From assembly GCF_900172265.1 (NCBI RefSeq), contig NZ_FWFK01000001.1:682001-746000 (forward strand): DNA of 64,000 nucleotides. Reading direction: 5' to 3'. Of the stretch, positions 1 to 6,805 are shown one piece after another. The position numbers and the translations under genes are program-made. The notes under the pieces are model-generated. The model saw only the letters and a program-made list of their open reading frames with translations. It ran no database searches and was not told the DNA's origin. Every line of letters starts with the position of its first letter. Positions within the stretch are counted from its first letter, which is position 1. Source of the stretch: Roseivivax jejudonensis. GTDB taxonomy: Bacteria > Pseudomonadota > Alphaproteobacteria > Rhodobacterales > Rhodobacteraceae.

Positions 1-1662
1 ATCGCGGCGGTGATCGTGACGATCATGCTGATCCCGCAATCGCTGGCCTACGCGCTCCTGGCGGGGCTGCCGCCCGAAGCCGGGATCTACGCCTCGATCG
101 CGCCGATCCTGCTCTATGCGGTTTTCGGCACGTCCCGCGCTCTGGCGGTCGGGCCCGTGGCGGTGGTGTCGCTCCTGACCGCCTCCGCGGTCGGCCAGGT
201 CGCCGAGCAGGGCACGGCGGGCTACGCGGTAGCCGCGCTGACCCTCGCGGGGATGTCGGGGGCGTTCCTGGTCCTTCTGGGCGTATTCCGGCTCGGCTTT
301 CTCGCGAACTTCCTCAGTCACCCGGTGATCGCGGGCTTCATCACCGCATCGGGGATCCTGATCGCCACCAGCCAGCTCAAGCACATCCTCGGTATCCAGG
401 CGCACGGCCACACGCTGATCGAGATGGTGGGCTCTCTCGTGGCGCATCTCGACCAGATCAACCCGATCACCCTCGTCCTCGGTGTCGCCGCGACGGGGTT
501 CCTGTTCTGGGTGCGCCGCGGGCTGAAGCCGCTGCTGCGCCGGATGGGCGCCGGGCCGCTCCTTGCCGATGTCGCGACGAAGGCCGGGCCGGTGGCGGCG
601 GTGGTGGCGACGACGCTCGCGGTCTGGGGGTTCGGGCTCGCGGACCGGGGCGTGGCGATCGTGGGCAGCGTGCCACAGGCGCTGCCGCCCCTCACCCTGC
701 CCGGCGTGGCACCGGACCTGATCCGCCAGCTCGCCATCCCGGCCATCCTGATCTCCATCATCGGCTTCGTGGAATCGATTTCGGTCGCGCAGACGCTCGC
801 CGCGAAGAAGCGCCAGCGCATCGACCCGGACCAGGAGCTGATCGGCCTCGGTGCGGCCAATCTCGGCGCGGCCTTCACCGGCGGCTACCCAGTTACGGGC
901 GGGTTCGCGCGCTCGGTCGTGAATTTCGACGCGGGCGCCGAAACCCCGGCGGCCGGCGCGTTCACGGCGATCGGGCTCGCTATCGCAGCGGTGTCGCTGA
1001 CGCCGCTGGTCTACTTCCTGCCCAATGCAACGCTGGCCGCGACGATCGTCGTCGCGGTCCTCAGCCTCGTGGACTTTTCCATTCTGCGTCGCACCTGGGA
1101 CTATTCACGTTCGGACTTTGCGGCAGTCGCCGCGACGATCGTGCTGACCCTGACGCTCGGCGTAGAGATCGGGGTCGCATCCGGCGTACTGCTCTCCGTC
1201 GCGCTTCACCTGTTCAAGACGTCGAAGCCGCATGTCGCCGAGGTCGGGCTGGTGCCGGGCAGCCACCATTTCCGCAACATCAATCGCCACGACGTCGCGA
1301 CAGACCGGCACGTCCTGACGCTGCGGATCGACGAAAGCCTCTACTTCGTGAATGCGAGGTTTCTCGAGGACCTTGTGCAGGATCGCGTGACCGACGGCTG
1401 CGTGATACGCCACGTCGTGCTGATGTGTTCGGCAGTGAACGAGATCGACTTTTCCGCGCTCGAAAGCCTCGAGGCGATCAACCAGCGCCTCACCGATATG
1501 GGGATCGGCCTGCATCTCTCCGAGGTGAAGGGCCCGGTCATGGACCGGCTGCGGACAACGCATTTCCTCGACGAGATGAACGGCCGCGTGTTCCTGTCGC
1601 AGTACGATGCGTGGCAGGCCCTCGCGCGGCCCGAAATGGATCGTGCGAACGCCGCAGAATAG
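1..1662 (+). CDS. SulP family anion transporter with C-terminal STAS domain (5' end outside window)
   Basis: Inner-membrane permease of the SulP/SLC26 family, which move sulfate, bicarbonate or other anions. The reading frame is open from base 1, so the N-terminus lies outside the window; 553 codons are visible. The first visible segment holds the family signature IPQSLAYALLAG. Many hydrophobic helices follow up to about visible residue 400, then a soluble STAS domain at roughly 425-540 (core around NEIDFSALESLEAINQRL). The substrate cannot be told from sequence. The stop at 1662 lies 34 bp before the left attachment repeat of the phage element, so this is the chromosomal neighbour of the integration site. 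Family is secure, substrate is not. Confidence 0.9.
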   Translation: MAAVIVTIMLIPQSLAYALLAGLPPEAGIYASIAPILLYAVFGTSRALAVGPVAVVSLLTASAVGQVAEQGTAGYAVAALTLAGMSGAFLVLLGVFRLGFLANFLSHPVIAGFITASGILIATSQLKHILGIQAHGHTLIEMVGSLVAHLDQINPITLVLGVAATGFLFWVRRGLKPLLRRMGAGPLLADVATKAGPVAAVVATTLAVWGFGLADRGVAIVGSVPQALPPLTLPGVAPDLIRQLAIPAILISIIGFVESISVAQTLAAKKRQRIDPDQELIGLGAANLGAAFTGGYPVTGGFARSVVNFDAGAETPAAGAFTAIGLAIAAVSLTPLVYFLPNATLAATIVVAVLSLVDFSILRRTWDYSRSDFAAVAATIVLTLTLGVEIGVASGVLLSVALHLFKTSKPHVAEVGLVPGSHHFRNINRHDVATDRHVLTLRIDESLYFVNARFLEDLVQDRVTDGCVIRHVVLMCSAVNEIDFSALESLEAINQRLTDMGIGLHLSEVKGPVMDRLRTTHFLDEMNGRVFLSQYDAWQALARPEMDRANAAE

Positions 1663-1695
1663 GGCGCGCAGCGACATCGCAAGAGGGGAGAATTC

Positions 1696-1744
1696 TGGTC
1701 GGAGTGGCAGGATTCGAACCTACGACCCCTGCCTCCCGAAGACA
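1696..1744. repeat. attL: left 49-bp direct repeat, displaced 3' end of tRNA-Pro
   Basis: These 49 bases are identical to 19693-19741. They match the CCA end, the acceptor 3' strand, the T arm, the variable region and part of the anticodon arm of the tRNA-Pro at the other end, but the 5' half of a tRNA is missing here. This is the expected left junction of an element that integrated into the 3' end of a tRNA gene. The integrase stop codon is 91 bp further right. Confidence 0.93.
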
Positions 1745-1834
1745 CATCCAGCATGTTTGTTCTACCCTTGTGCGCTCTATGTCCATGCTTCGTTGCCGTT
1801 TCGTCGAAGCTTGAACGGTTGAAATTGTGCGGCC

Positions 1835-2929
1835 TCACAGTTTCCGCCCCCCGATTGCGGCAACCGCACCTTGTTGGTGGTCGGGGTGGTGATGAGCGTA
1901 GACCTTCGTCATCGTCTCCATGCTGACGCCGAAGTACCCGCTCAGCTCCCAGAGGTCGGCTCGTCCGGATTGGCAGGCCCACGTGATGGCCGTGTGCCGT
2001 AGCGTGTGCGGCGTAGCATCGTCGAGCTTCGCCGCGCGCGCTGCGGTGCGCCACGCTGTCTTGATCGACGCCACTCCCTGCCCCTCGTACGCGACGACCC
2101 AGCGCTCGCCGTGAGCTTCCCAACGACGCAGATGCCCGAGGAGGCGCGGCGCCACTCGGATGTGCGGGGTCTTTTTCTTGGTCTCGGCGACGCCGGGAGC
2201 GCGGCGGTAGAGTATGCCAGCCTCAGTATCGACGTGGCCGCCGTTCACGTTCCGCATGAAGCGCAGCCGGAGGATCGCAGACTTGCGCGTTCCGGTGTAC
2301 AAGGCGACCAGCATGAAGCGCGCCAGGTGCTTGGCCTCGGGGTTCCGATACGCTGCCCAGAGCAGTCGAGCTGCTTCAGAACGCGTGAGCCATCGATCCT
2401 TCGGCGCCGGCTTGTCCGGGAGGTGTACCTTGGGCGGGTTGAGGATCCGCCCCTCCTCACGACAATAGTTGAATGCCGCACTGAGCACGCCGAGTTCCTT
2501 GCGGATTGTGCCGTCGGCAATAGGAGTGGTCTCGATAACTTCGCCGGTTTTGGGATCTTTCCGATGCCGCACGCGGCTGCGGCCGTAAGCCCGGCAGGTC
2601 TCTCGGTTGACCGCGTTGGCCGGCAGCTCGCCCCAGTAGTCGAGAAGGCTCTCAATAGCATATGCAATTCGCGTCGGGTCTTTGACCGCGCCGCTTGCGA
2701 CGTGCTCCGTCGCGTAGAAGGTCAGAACCTCGGCTACGGTGATCTCGTCCGGCTGAGCTGGACCACCGGGGCGGCGGTCGCGCTGCGCGATGTATTCCGC
2801 GAGGCGCTTTTCAGCCTCGCCACGGTCTCGCGTGCCTGTTGAACGGTCCCCGCGGCCGGTGTCGCGGATGATCCAGATCCCGGTTTCGCGGCGCTGCATG
2901 AGGCGCGCGCCTTTCGCTCGCTGCGGCAT
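1835..2929 (-). CDS. int: Tyrosine recombinase / phage integrase
   Basis: A 364-residue site-specific recombinase that should catalyse integration and excision at the flanking 49-bp repeats. An N-terminal DNA-binding (SAM-like) region covers about residues 60-165 and the catalytic domain about 175-350. Visible catalytic residues are Arg215 (in YTGTRKSAIL), His308 and Arg311 (HTLRH), and the nucleophile Tyr344 (TKVYAHHHPD). The second histidine position, usually in LGH, reads SGYFG, a common variation. It is transcribed towards attL, and its stop lies 90 bp inside the repeat. The start at 2929 overlaps the upstream small HTH gene by about 196 bp; the Met at residue 11 is an alternative start. 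Confidence 0.95.
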   Translation of the reverse strand: MPQRAKGARLMQRRETGIWIIRDTGRGDRSTGTRDRGEAEKRLAEYIAQRDRRPGGPAQPDEITVAEVLTFYATEHVASGAVKDPTRIAYAIESLLDYWGELPANAVNRETCRAYGRSRVRHRKDPKTGEVIETTPIADGTIRKELGVLSAAFNYCREEGRILNPPKVHLPDKPAPKDRWLTRSEAARLLWAAYRNPEAKHLARFMLVALYTGTRKSAILRLRFMRNVNGGHVDTEAGILYRRAPGVAETKKKTPHIRVAPRLLGHLRRWEAHGERWVVAYEGQGVASIKTAWRTAARAAKLDDATPHTLRHTAITWACQSGRADLWELSGYFGVSMETMTKVYAHHHPDHQQGAVAAIGGRKL

Positions 2930-3090
2930 TGATCCATGATCTCCGGCAAATCGTTGGGGTCGATACGCTTGCGGTTGCCCGCCATGATGAGTAGGCCGAG
3001 GTCGCGCGCGATCCGTTCGGTGGTAGCGACAGGGAATCCGAGATCGGATGCCGCCTCCTTCACCGTGATCGTCAATGCGCGCCTGGTCAT
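2734..3090 (-). CDS. Small helix-turn-helix protein, possible excisionase or regulator
   Basis: A 118-residue protein. Residues 1-55 look like a short winged-helix/MerR-like DNA-binding unit (TVKEAASDLGFPVATTERIA, then a PNDLPEIMD helix). The rest is low-complexity, rich in Ala, Arg and Ser, and lies in a different frame over the first 196 bp of the integrase. It is encoded immediately before the integrase on the same strand, the usual place for an excisionase or directionality factor. The N-terminal domain looks genuine; the long overlapping tail may be only an open frame without function. No closer family is recognised. Confidence 0.6.
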   Translation of the reverse strand: MTRRALTITVKEAASDLGFPVATTERIARDLGLLIMAGNRKRIDPNDLPEIMDQCRSERKARASCSAAKPGSGSSATPAAGTVQQARETVARLKSASRNTSRSATAAPVVQLSRTRSP

Positions 3091-3163
3091 TACTCTGGTC
3101 TCTCTGTCAGTCCGCCTCGGACAGTAGGACGTGTCGGTTTCGCTCGAATTAAAAGGATCGCCT

Positions 3164-3652
3164 TCAGTACCCTTCGAGCGGTTTACCTTCGGTCGCCGGC
3201 AGCACTCCGGCGAGTTCGTTCAGGTCAATCACGATGGTCGAGTGACCCCAGATCGAGAAGTTGGTCGGACCAGTGTGAGCCGCGTGGAACGCTTCGTCAC
3301 AGGTCGGGCCGCAACCCCAGTTGATGTTCTCCGACAGTGCCCAGCCGCAAAACGCGAAGTAGCGGTTCTGGTAATACGGCTCCGACGGCTTCATCTCGCG
3401 ACCCTCGAGATGAGAGACCATCACGTTTCCAGCGAAAAGACCTGTGCGCCAGCTGAGGCCCTCGCCATACAAGATCGACGCGATCTGCACCTTGCGAACG
3501 TCGGAACGGCTGTAGAGCCAGTGTCCGTTCGGCCCAGGCTGACCGATGCCGTTGCTCAAACCTCGTTTGTTCCAGTCGCGCACCGTGCTGACCGGAACGT
3601 TGGCGAGCGTTGCGAATTCACTGATCGACATGTTGCGAGCGAGATGCTCCAT
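3164..3652 (-). CDS. MerR-like helix-turn-helix phage regulator
   Basis: A 162-residue protein. Residues 8-35 form a MerR/excisionase-type HTH (SISEFATLANVPVSTVRDW, then KRGL), and the recognition wing continues through GHWLYSRSDVRKVQIA. The C-terminal 100 residues, rich in Trp, Tyr and Cys, are not recognised. The start at 3652 is chosen because an AAGAGG ribosome site stands 8-9 bases before it. The gene sits between small left-arm genes and the excisionase-like gene on the same strand. An almost perfect 18-bp inverted repeat lies 10 bp upstream of the start (3662-3707), which suggests autoregulation. It may act as the element's lysogeny or excision switch, since no CI-like repressor is visible; that role is inference. 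Confidence 0.8.
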   Translation of the reverse strand: MEHLARNMSISEFATLANVPVSTVRDWNKRGLSNGIGQPGPNGHWLYSRSDVRKVQIASILYGEGLSWRTGLFAGNVMVSHLEGREMKPSEPYYQNRYFAFCGWALSENINWGCGPTCDEAFHAAHTGPTNFSIWGHSTIVIDLNELAGVLPATEGKPLEGY

Positions 3653-3661
3653 GATGCGCCT

Positions 3662-3707
3662 CTTAGGTATCCATTTCTAAGCACACTCCTAGAAACGGAT
3701 ACCTAAG
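3662..3707. promoter_or_regulatory. Candidate operator: 18-bp inverted repeat with 10-bp spacer
   Basis: The left arm CTTAGGTATCCATTTCTA (3662-3679) and the reverse complement of the right arm (3690-3707) agree at 17 of 18 positions and are separated by 10 bases. It starts 10 bp upstream of the MerR-like gene at 3652. The size, symmetry and position fit an operator or promoter element bound by a dimeric regulator, most simply the adjacent gene product. Confidence 0.7.
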
Positions 3708-3782
3708 TCAACAGCAACGATACGACGGGGGACTTAAAATCCCTTGCGCCGGAAGGGTGGTAGGCCCGGAGGGACTCGGACC

Positions 3783-4007
3783 TCAAAGCCTCCTCGTCGC
3801 AAAGTGCTCTCCGTACTCGACGCCGACCGCCTCGCAGAGCGCGCGAAGGTCATCGCCCTTCACGGCGACAAAGCCTGATCGGTAAGGAACGACCCTGGAC
3901 ATCACGGCTTCCACGAGAGCTGGGATGTCTGCGGCCTGAGAAGGCGTAGGCATGATGCCCAGCGTTGCCGTCGCAGCTGCGGAGGCAAGAAGGTCGCGGC
4001 GGTTCAT
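3783..4007 (-). CDS. Small secreted protein with Tat-like signal peptide
   Basis: 74 residues. The N-terminus MNRRDLLASAAATATLGIMP resembles a twin-arginine signal (RR followed by a hydrophobic stretch and an AXA-type site, SQAA, near residue 26). The remaining 48 residues have no recognised fold. It is the third gene of a leftward set in which each start overlaps the previous stop by 4 bases (ATGA), so translation is probably coupled. Related short proteins with such signals occur in phage left arms, but the function is unknown. Confidence 0.65.
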   Translation of the reverse strand: MNRRDLLASAAATATLGIMPTPSQAADIPALVEAVMSRVVPYRSGFVAVKGDDLRALCEAVGVEYGEHFATRRL

Positions 4008-4207
4008 GCTGCAAGATCCTTTGCTGCGGCTCGGTTGATTTCCGACAAACCTTTAAGAGCGGCGTCGAGACGTTCGAGAGCGGCGTCACATCCTTCCGCG
4101 ATGGCCTTCTGATCATCGTCAGGCTCAATGGCGCATGTCATTTGGATCAGAGAGACCATGTGGCGAGCGCGAGCGATCTCGTCGCTGATGTCGAGAAGGT
4201 CGGTCAT
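4004..4207 (-). CDS. Small acidic hypothetical protein
   Basis: 67 residues, predicted helical and acidic (MTDLLDISDEIARARHMVSL). The start at 4207 is preferred over an upstream in-frame ATG because it overlaps the stop of the gene before it in the pattern ATGA; its own stop overlaps the next start in the same way at 4004-4007. It is the middle gene of a three-gene translationally coupled set. No domain is recognised. It may be a cytoplasmic partner of the two flanking Tat-signal proteins, but nothing in the sequence proves this. Confidence 0.7.
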   Translation of the reverse strand: MTDLLDISDEIARARHMVSLIQMTCAIEPDDDQKAIAEGCDAALERLDAALKGLSEINRAAAKDLAA

Positions 4208-4599
4208 GCCAGCCTCCGCAATGCGCCGAGAACGTTCTCGGCGATCTGGCGATGCCAGTCGCAACCCCAATAATCGCGGCCATCCTCAATCAACCATTCC
4301 ACCTGAGCAATGACGCCCTCGCGGGTCCGGGCCGGGGTGCTGGCGATCAGCCGGTCAATCTCGCGCTGACGCTCAAAGCAAGGTTCCATCGCCTTGTCGG
4401 TGATGTAGGTGGCCGTGTTGATGTGCTTGGTCAGGCGTTGCCACTCGGCCCACCATTCGAGGTGCGGGTCGCGCGGCGCGGCATGTGCAACAGCCGGCGC
4501 CACCGCTGCGGCCGGGATGGCAGCGAGAAAGCTGCGGCGAGGCATGGCGCCACGCGATACTTTCGGCTGGATTTCAAACGCGTTCTTGAGTACGTTCAT
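4204..4599 (-). CDS. Tat-signal secreted hypothetical protein
   Basis: 131 residues. A basic N-terminal extension leads to PRRSFLAAIPAAAVAPAVAH, a twin-arginine type signal ending near residue 42, followed by an approximately 90-residue helical domain rich in Trp and charged residues (WWAEWQRL; DYWGCDWHRQIAENVL). It is the first gene of a three-gene coupled set with 4203-3783. A second possible start is Met19, which would place the RR motif right after the start as in ordinary Tat signals. A Tat-exported protein in a prophage arm suggests lysogenic cargo acting in the periplasm; no family is recognised. Confidence 0.7.
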   Translation of the reverse strand: MNVLKNAFEIQPKVSRGAMPRRSFLAAIPAAAVAPAVAHAAPRDPHLEWWAEWQRLTKHINTATYITDKAMEPCFERQREIDRLIASTPARTREGVIAQVEWLIEDGRDYWGCDWHRQIAENVLGALRRLA

Positions 4600-4668
4600 G
4601 ACGTGTTCCTTACTGTAGTGGGTGGGGACGAAAGGCCGTCGGGTGAGGTCAGATGCTCCCGGCGGCCT

Positions 4669-4824
4669 TTACTGTTGTGTGGCAGTCTCGTTCGCCCGGA
4701 AGCCCTCCAGGACATGGACGATGAAGTTGTTCATTGAGCGATCCTGCTCGGCCGCCTTCTGCTTGACCCATGCGCTCAGCTCTTCCGGCATCCGGAGGCC
4801 GAACGGGGCGCGTTGCTGTTTCAT
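4669..4824 (-). CDS. Arc-like ribbon-helix-helix DNA-binding protein
   Basis: 51 residues. The pattern APFGLRMPEELSAWVKQKA followed by DRSMNNFIVHVLEGF is the beta-strand, helix, turn, helix arrangement of Arc/MetJ-type repressors, which bind DNA as dimers through the strand. The start at 4824 is chosen because GGAG lies 7 bases before it; a longer form from 4863 lacks a ribosome site. It faces a second Arc-like gene on the other strand across 86 bp. The divergent pair is likely a regulatory switch of the element. Confidence 0.8.
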   Translation of the reverse strand: MKQQRAPFGLRMPEELSAWVKQKAAEQDRSMNNFIVHVLEGFRANETATQQ

Positions 4825-4910
4825 GCTTTCTCCAGTTAGCTTCCAATGGTCGATAACTACCAAAGGTCGCTAATTGCAGTCAACATCAAAGTTGGCTACC
4901 AAATGAAGCT
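4825..4910. promoter_or_regulatory. Divergent promoter/operator region between two Arc-like genes
   Basis: This 86-bp region is AT-rich compared with its surroundings. It holds two direct copies of CTACCAAA (4857-4864 and 4896-4903), the second inside the palindrome TTGGCTACCAA, and a short palindrome ACCAAAGGT. Such repeated half-sites between divergent ribbon-helix-helix genes are plausible operators. No clear sigma70 promoter could be assigned by eye. Confidence 0.5.
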
Positions 4911-5231
4911 ATGGCAGATGAGGCCAAGTACCCGACGAGGATCGCTCCCTACGGCCTGCGCATTCCGCCGGACCTGAAAGCTCGCATACAAGCATCTGCC
5001 GACGAAAACGCGCGAAGCCTTCACGCTGAGATCATCCATGCGCTTGCTGAAAAGTACCCAGCCCCGCAGCCAGAGGGGTTCGAGGAGATGTACAAGCTCT
5101 TGATGACCCTGCCCGAGGGTGAGCGCGAGAGGCTGGTTTTCGAGGCCATGGAACGAGCAGGCGTCACACAACAGGACATTGATGACGGCCTCGTACCAGG
5201 CGTGCAAAACAAACCTTCATCCCAGGATTGA
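4911..5231 (+). CDS. Arc-like ribbon-helix-helix regulator, longer paralogue
   Basis: 106 residues. Residues 10-45 (APYGLRIPPDLKARIQASA, then ENARSLHAEIIHAL) match the Arc ribbon-helix-helix plan and resemble the protein encoded divergently at 4824. A C-terminal extension of about 60 residues, with an acidic helix and the ending QNKPSSQD, is not recognised and may mediate assembly or regulation. The pair of similar DNA-binding proteins read outward from a shared 86-bp region recalls the Arc/Mnt type of phage switch. The function of this pair is inferred only from the fold and arrangement. Confidence 0.8.
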   Translation: MADEAKYPTRIAPYGLRIPPDLKARIQASADENARSLHAEIIHALAEKYPAPQPEGFEEMYKLLMTLPEGERERLVFEAMERAGVTQQDIDDGLVPGVQNKPSSQD

Positions 5232-5449
5232 GTTAGTCGCCGCACTCTTGGGGTTGAGAGGCTATGCCACCATCTTGACCCGATCTCGGTCGAGCGTCGC
5301 GTTCTCAACGAGAATGTCGGCGAGGCAGGAGCGCGGTTGAGGCGGAAAGAGAACGCCCCACGCATGCCATGAAATTGACGCTTGATAGCGTCGAGCCCTC
5401 ACGCTTCAGTGAAGTGCCGTTTCGCGGCTACAATACGTGAGGGACACAC

Positions 5450-5950
5450 ATGCGAAGAATTCTAGTTGGCGCTTCAATGCTCGCTTTGGCGGCATGCGTT
5501 CAGACCATCGAGACGACGACACCGTTCGATCCGAACGAGGTCGCTTTCATCAATCAACGGGGAGCGGCCGACATTACCGGTCAAGCGTTCCTGCGTCAGG
5601 CAGGGGGCGGCGTTGTGACGTGCGCCGGAGAGCAAGTGCAGCTGATCCCTGCCGGTACATTTGCCAAGGAACGTCTGTCGCAGTTGTACGGAAGCGTACA
5701 AGGCGGACGCATTGGCACAATGGTCGGAGCAAGCCAAGAGAATGTCGACCCGAGGTATCTCGAGATGGTCCGCACCTCTCAGTGCGACGCGGAAGGGGAC
5801 TTCGAGTTCCGCAACGTGGCCAACGGAGATTACTACGTGCTATCCGGCGTACGCTGGACGGTCCCTGGAAGCTACATCCCCGAAGGTGGCTCTATGGCAA
5901 AGCTCGTTCAGGTCCGTAGCGGACAAGATCAGCGGGTTCTCCTGAACTGA
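5450..5950 (+). CDS. Putative lipoprotein, cargo gene
   Basis: 166 residues. The N-terminus MRRILVGASMLALAAC is a lipoprotein signal with a lipobox LAAC, so the mature protein should start at Cys16 and be lipid-anchored. The mature part has a beta-rich pattern ending in DAEGDFEFRNVANGDYYVLS, the layout of carboxypeptidase-regulatory-like or SdrD-like beta-sandwich domains. A GAGGG ribosome site precedes the ATG. It stands alone on the plus strand between leftward phage modules and is followed by a strong hairpin, which marks it as an independently transcribed cargo (moron-type) gene. Its role is unknown; envelope modification or exclusion is only a guess. Confidence 0.8.
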   Translation: MRRILVGASMLALAACVQTIETTTPFDPNEVAFINQRGAADITGQAFLRQAGGGVVTCAGEQVQLIPAGTFAKERLSQLYGSVQGGRIGTMVGASQENVDPRYLEMVRTSQCDAEGDFEFRNVANGDYYVLSGVRWTVPGSYIPEGGSMAKLVQVRSGQDQRVLLN

Positions 5951-5958
5951 TTGAACAT

Positions 5959-5994
5959 GAGACGGATGCGAACGGCACTATTCGTATCCGTCTC
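5959..5994 (+). terminator. Strong hairpin after the lipoprotein gene, probable terminator
   Basis: GAGACGGAT (5959-5967) pairs perfectly with ATCCGTCTC (5986-5994), and the inner GCGAA/TTCGT adds five more pairs, giving a 14-bp stem with an 8-base loop. It begins 9 bp after the lipoprotein stop. The tail is not rich in T, so this is a terminator-like structure rather than a classical intrinsic terminator. Confidence 0.6.
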
Positions 5995-6140
5995 TCCCCA
6001 TTACTACCCAGTTTAAGTATCGCAGATGGGAAGAAGAGTAAGGAAAATATTGAACTCGATCCGCGATACTCAGTTCAACATTTCTGTTACGAAGTTCTCG
6101 AAAAGTCTGACTGCGCGCTGTCAACATCAGGGGAAGCACA

Positions 6141-6443
6141 ATGGCTGAACCAGTCTCAATCAACATTGACGGCGAAAGCTGTCCTGTGATCTGCGCTAGG
6201 TGCAAAGAGCCGATCTTCTTTATTGGCGAGGTCGATACTGAAGTCGGCGAAGTAGGGTGTACGGCATGCGAAAACGTCTCACCAGTCAAAGAGGCGGCTC
6301 GTGAAGCGCTCGATTTTGCGAAAGCGGAAGCTCAACTGCGCTTGAACCAGACGCTCAAAGACGAAGCCCGAAAGAGCAAATTCATGACATTCTCCGGACA
6401 GCTCTCGCACAACAGGACCTACCGATTTCTGGTGGACTTCTGA
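6141..6443 (+). CDS. Small protein with a four-cysteine zinc-ribbon-like motif
   Basis: 100 residues. Cys18-x2-Cys21 and Cys40-x2-Cys43 form a probable zinc ribbon (CARCKEP and CTACE), with an extra Cys14. The C-terminal half is a charged helix (KEAAREALDFAKAEAQLRL). The ribosome site AGGGGAAGC precedes the start. It lies on the plus strand just before the convergent end of the morphogenesis operon, with an AT-rich 190-bp region upstream that contains the inverted repeat AGTATCGC/GCGATACT (6016-6023 and 6063-6070). It is likely a second independently expressed cargo gene. No family is recognised. Confidence 0.7.
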   Translation: MAEPVSINIDGESCPVICARCKEPIFFIGEVDTEVGEVGCTACENVSPVKEAAREALDFAKAEAQLRLNQTLKDEARKSKFMTFSGQLSHNRTYRFLVDF

Positions 6444-6451
6444 GATCCACG

Positions 6452-6805
6452 TTAACCCACCGCGAGATCGAACAGAGCCGGGGAGAGCGCGTGCCCCGAC
6501 GACCGGGGCAGCGCCTTCGTTCCCTGAGGCACGTCCTCGGCCCGGTACGCATGCTGCATGTAGGCGGCGTCCATCGCGGTCAGGATCGCGACGTGGTGCG
6601 GCTCGAGCGGCATACGCATCAGGCGCGCCCAGGCCTCGATCTCGGAATGGCTGATCGGGTTCGGCCCGACGGGACCACAGGACCGCGCCCGGGACAGCGT
6701 CATGAAGCAATTCCAGAGAACGGAAGAGCCCTCGGGTGCGCGGGCCGAGCCGCCGGCCAGGTGATCCCGGAGCGCGGCGCAGAGGCGATCTGCCTGTCGG
6801 CTCAT
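6452..6805 (-). CDS. Phage protein following the tape measure, unknown function
   Basis: 117 residues. The central part, SHSEIEAWARLMRMPLEPHH then ILTAMDAAYMQH, has the helical pattern seen in small phage tail proteins translated near the tape measure gene, including assembly-chaperone partners. The ATG overlaps the tape measure stop by 4 bases (ATGA at 6802-6805), so it is coupled to it and is the last gene of the leftward operon. Chaperones normally precede the tape measure, so the position argues for caution. After this gene the expected distal tail genes are absent. Confidence 0.65.
   Translation of the reverse strand: MSRQADRLCAALRDHLAGGSARAPEGSSVLWNCFMTLSRARSCGPVGPNPISHSEIEAWARLMRMPLEPHHVAILTAMDAAYMQHAYRAEDVPQGTKALPRSSGHALSPALFDLAVG

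Noticed and set aside
1696-1770. A tRNA-Pro like sequence left of the integrase
   Set aside because: Only the 3' part (49 bases) matches; the 5' half, D arm and acceptor 5' strand are missing, so it is the attL remnant and not a functional tRNA.
5119-5340. A 73-codon plus-strand frame
   Set aside because: It overlaps the second Arc-like gene in another frame, has no ribosome site and shows shadow-like composition.
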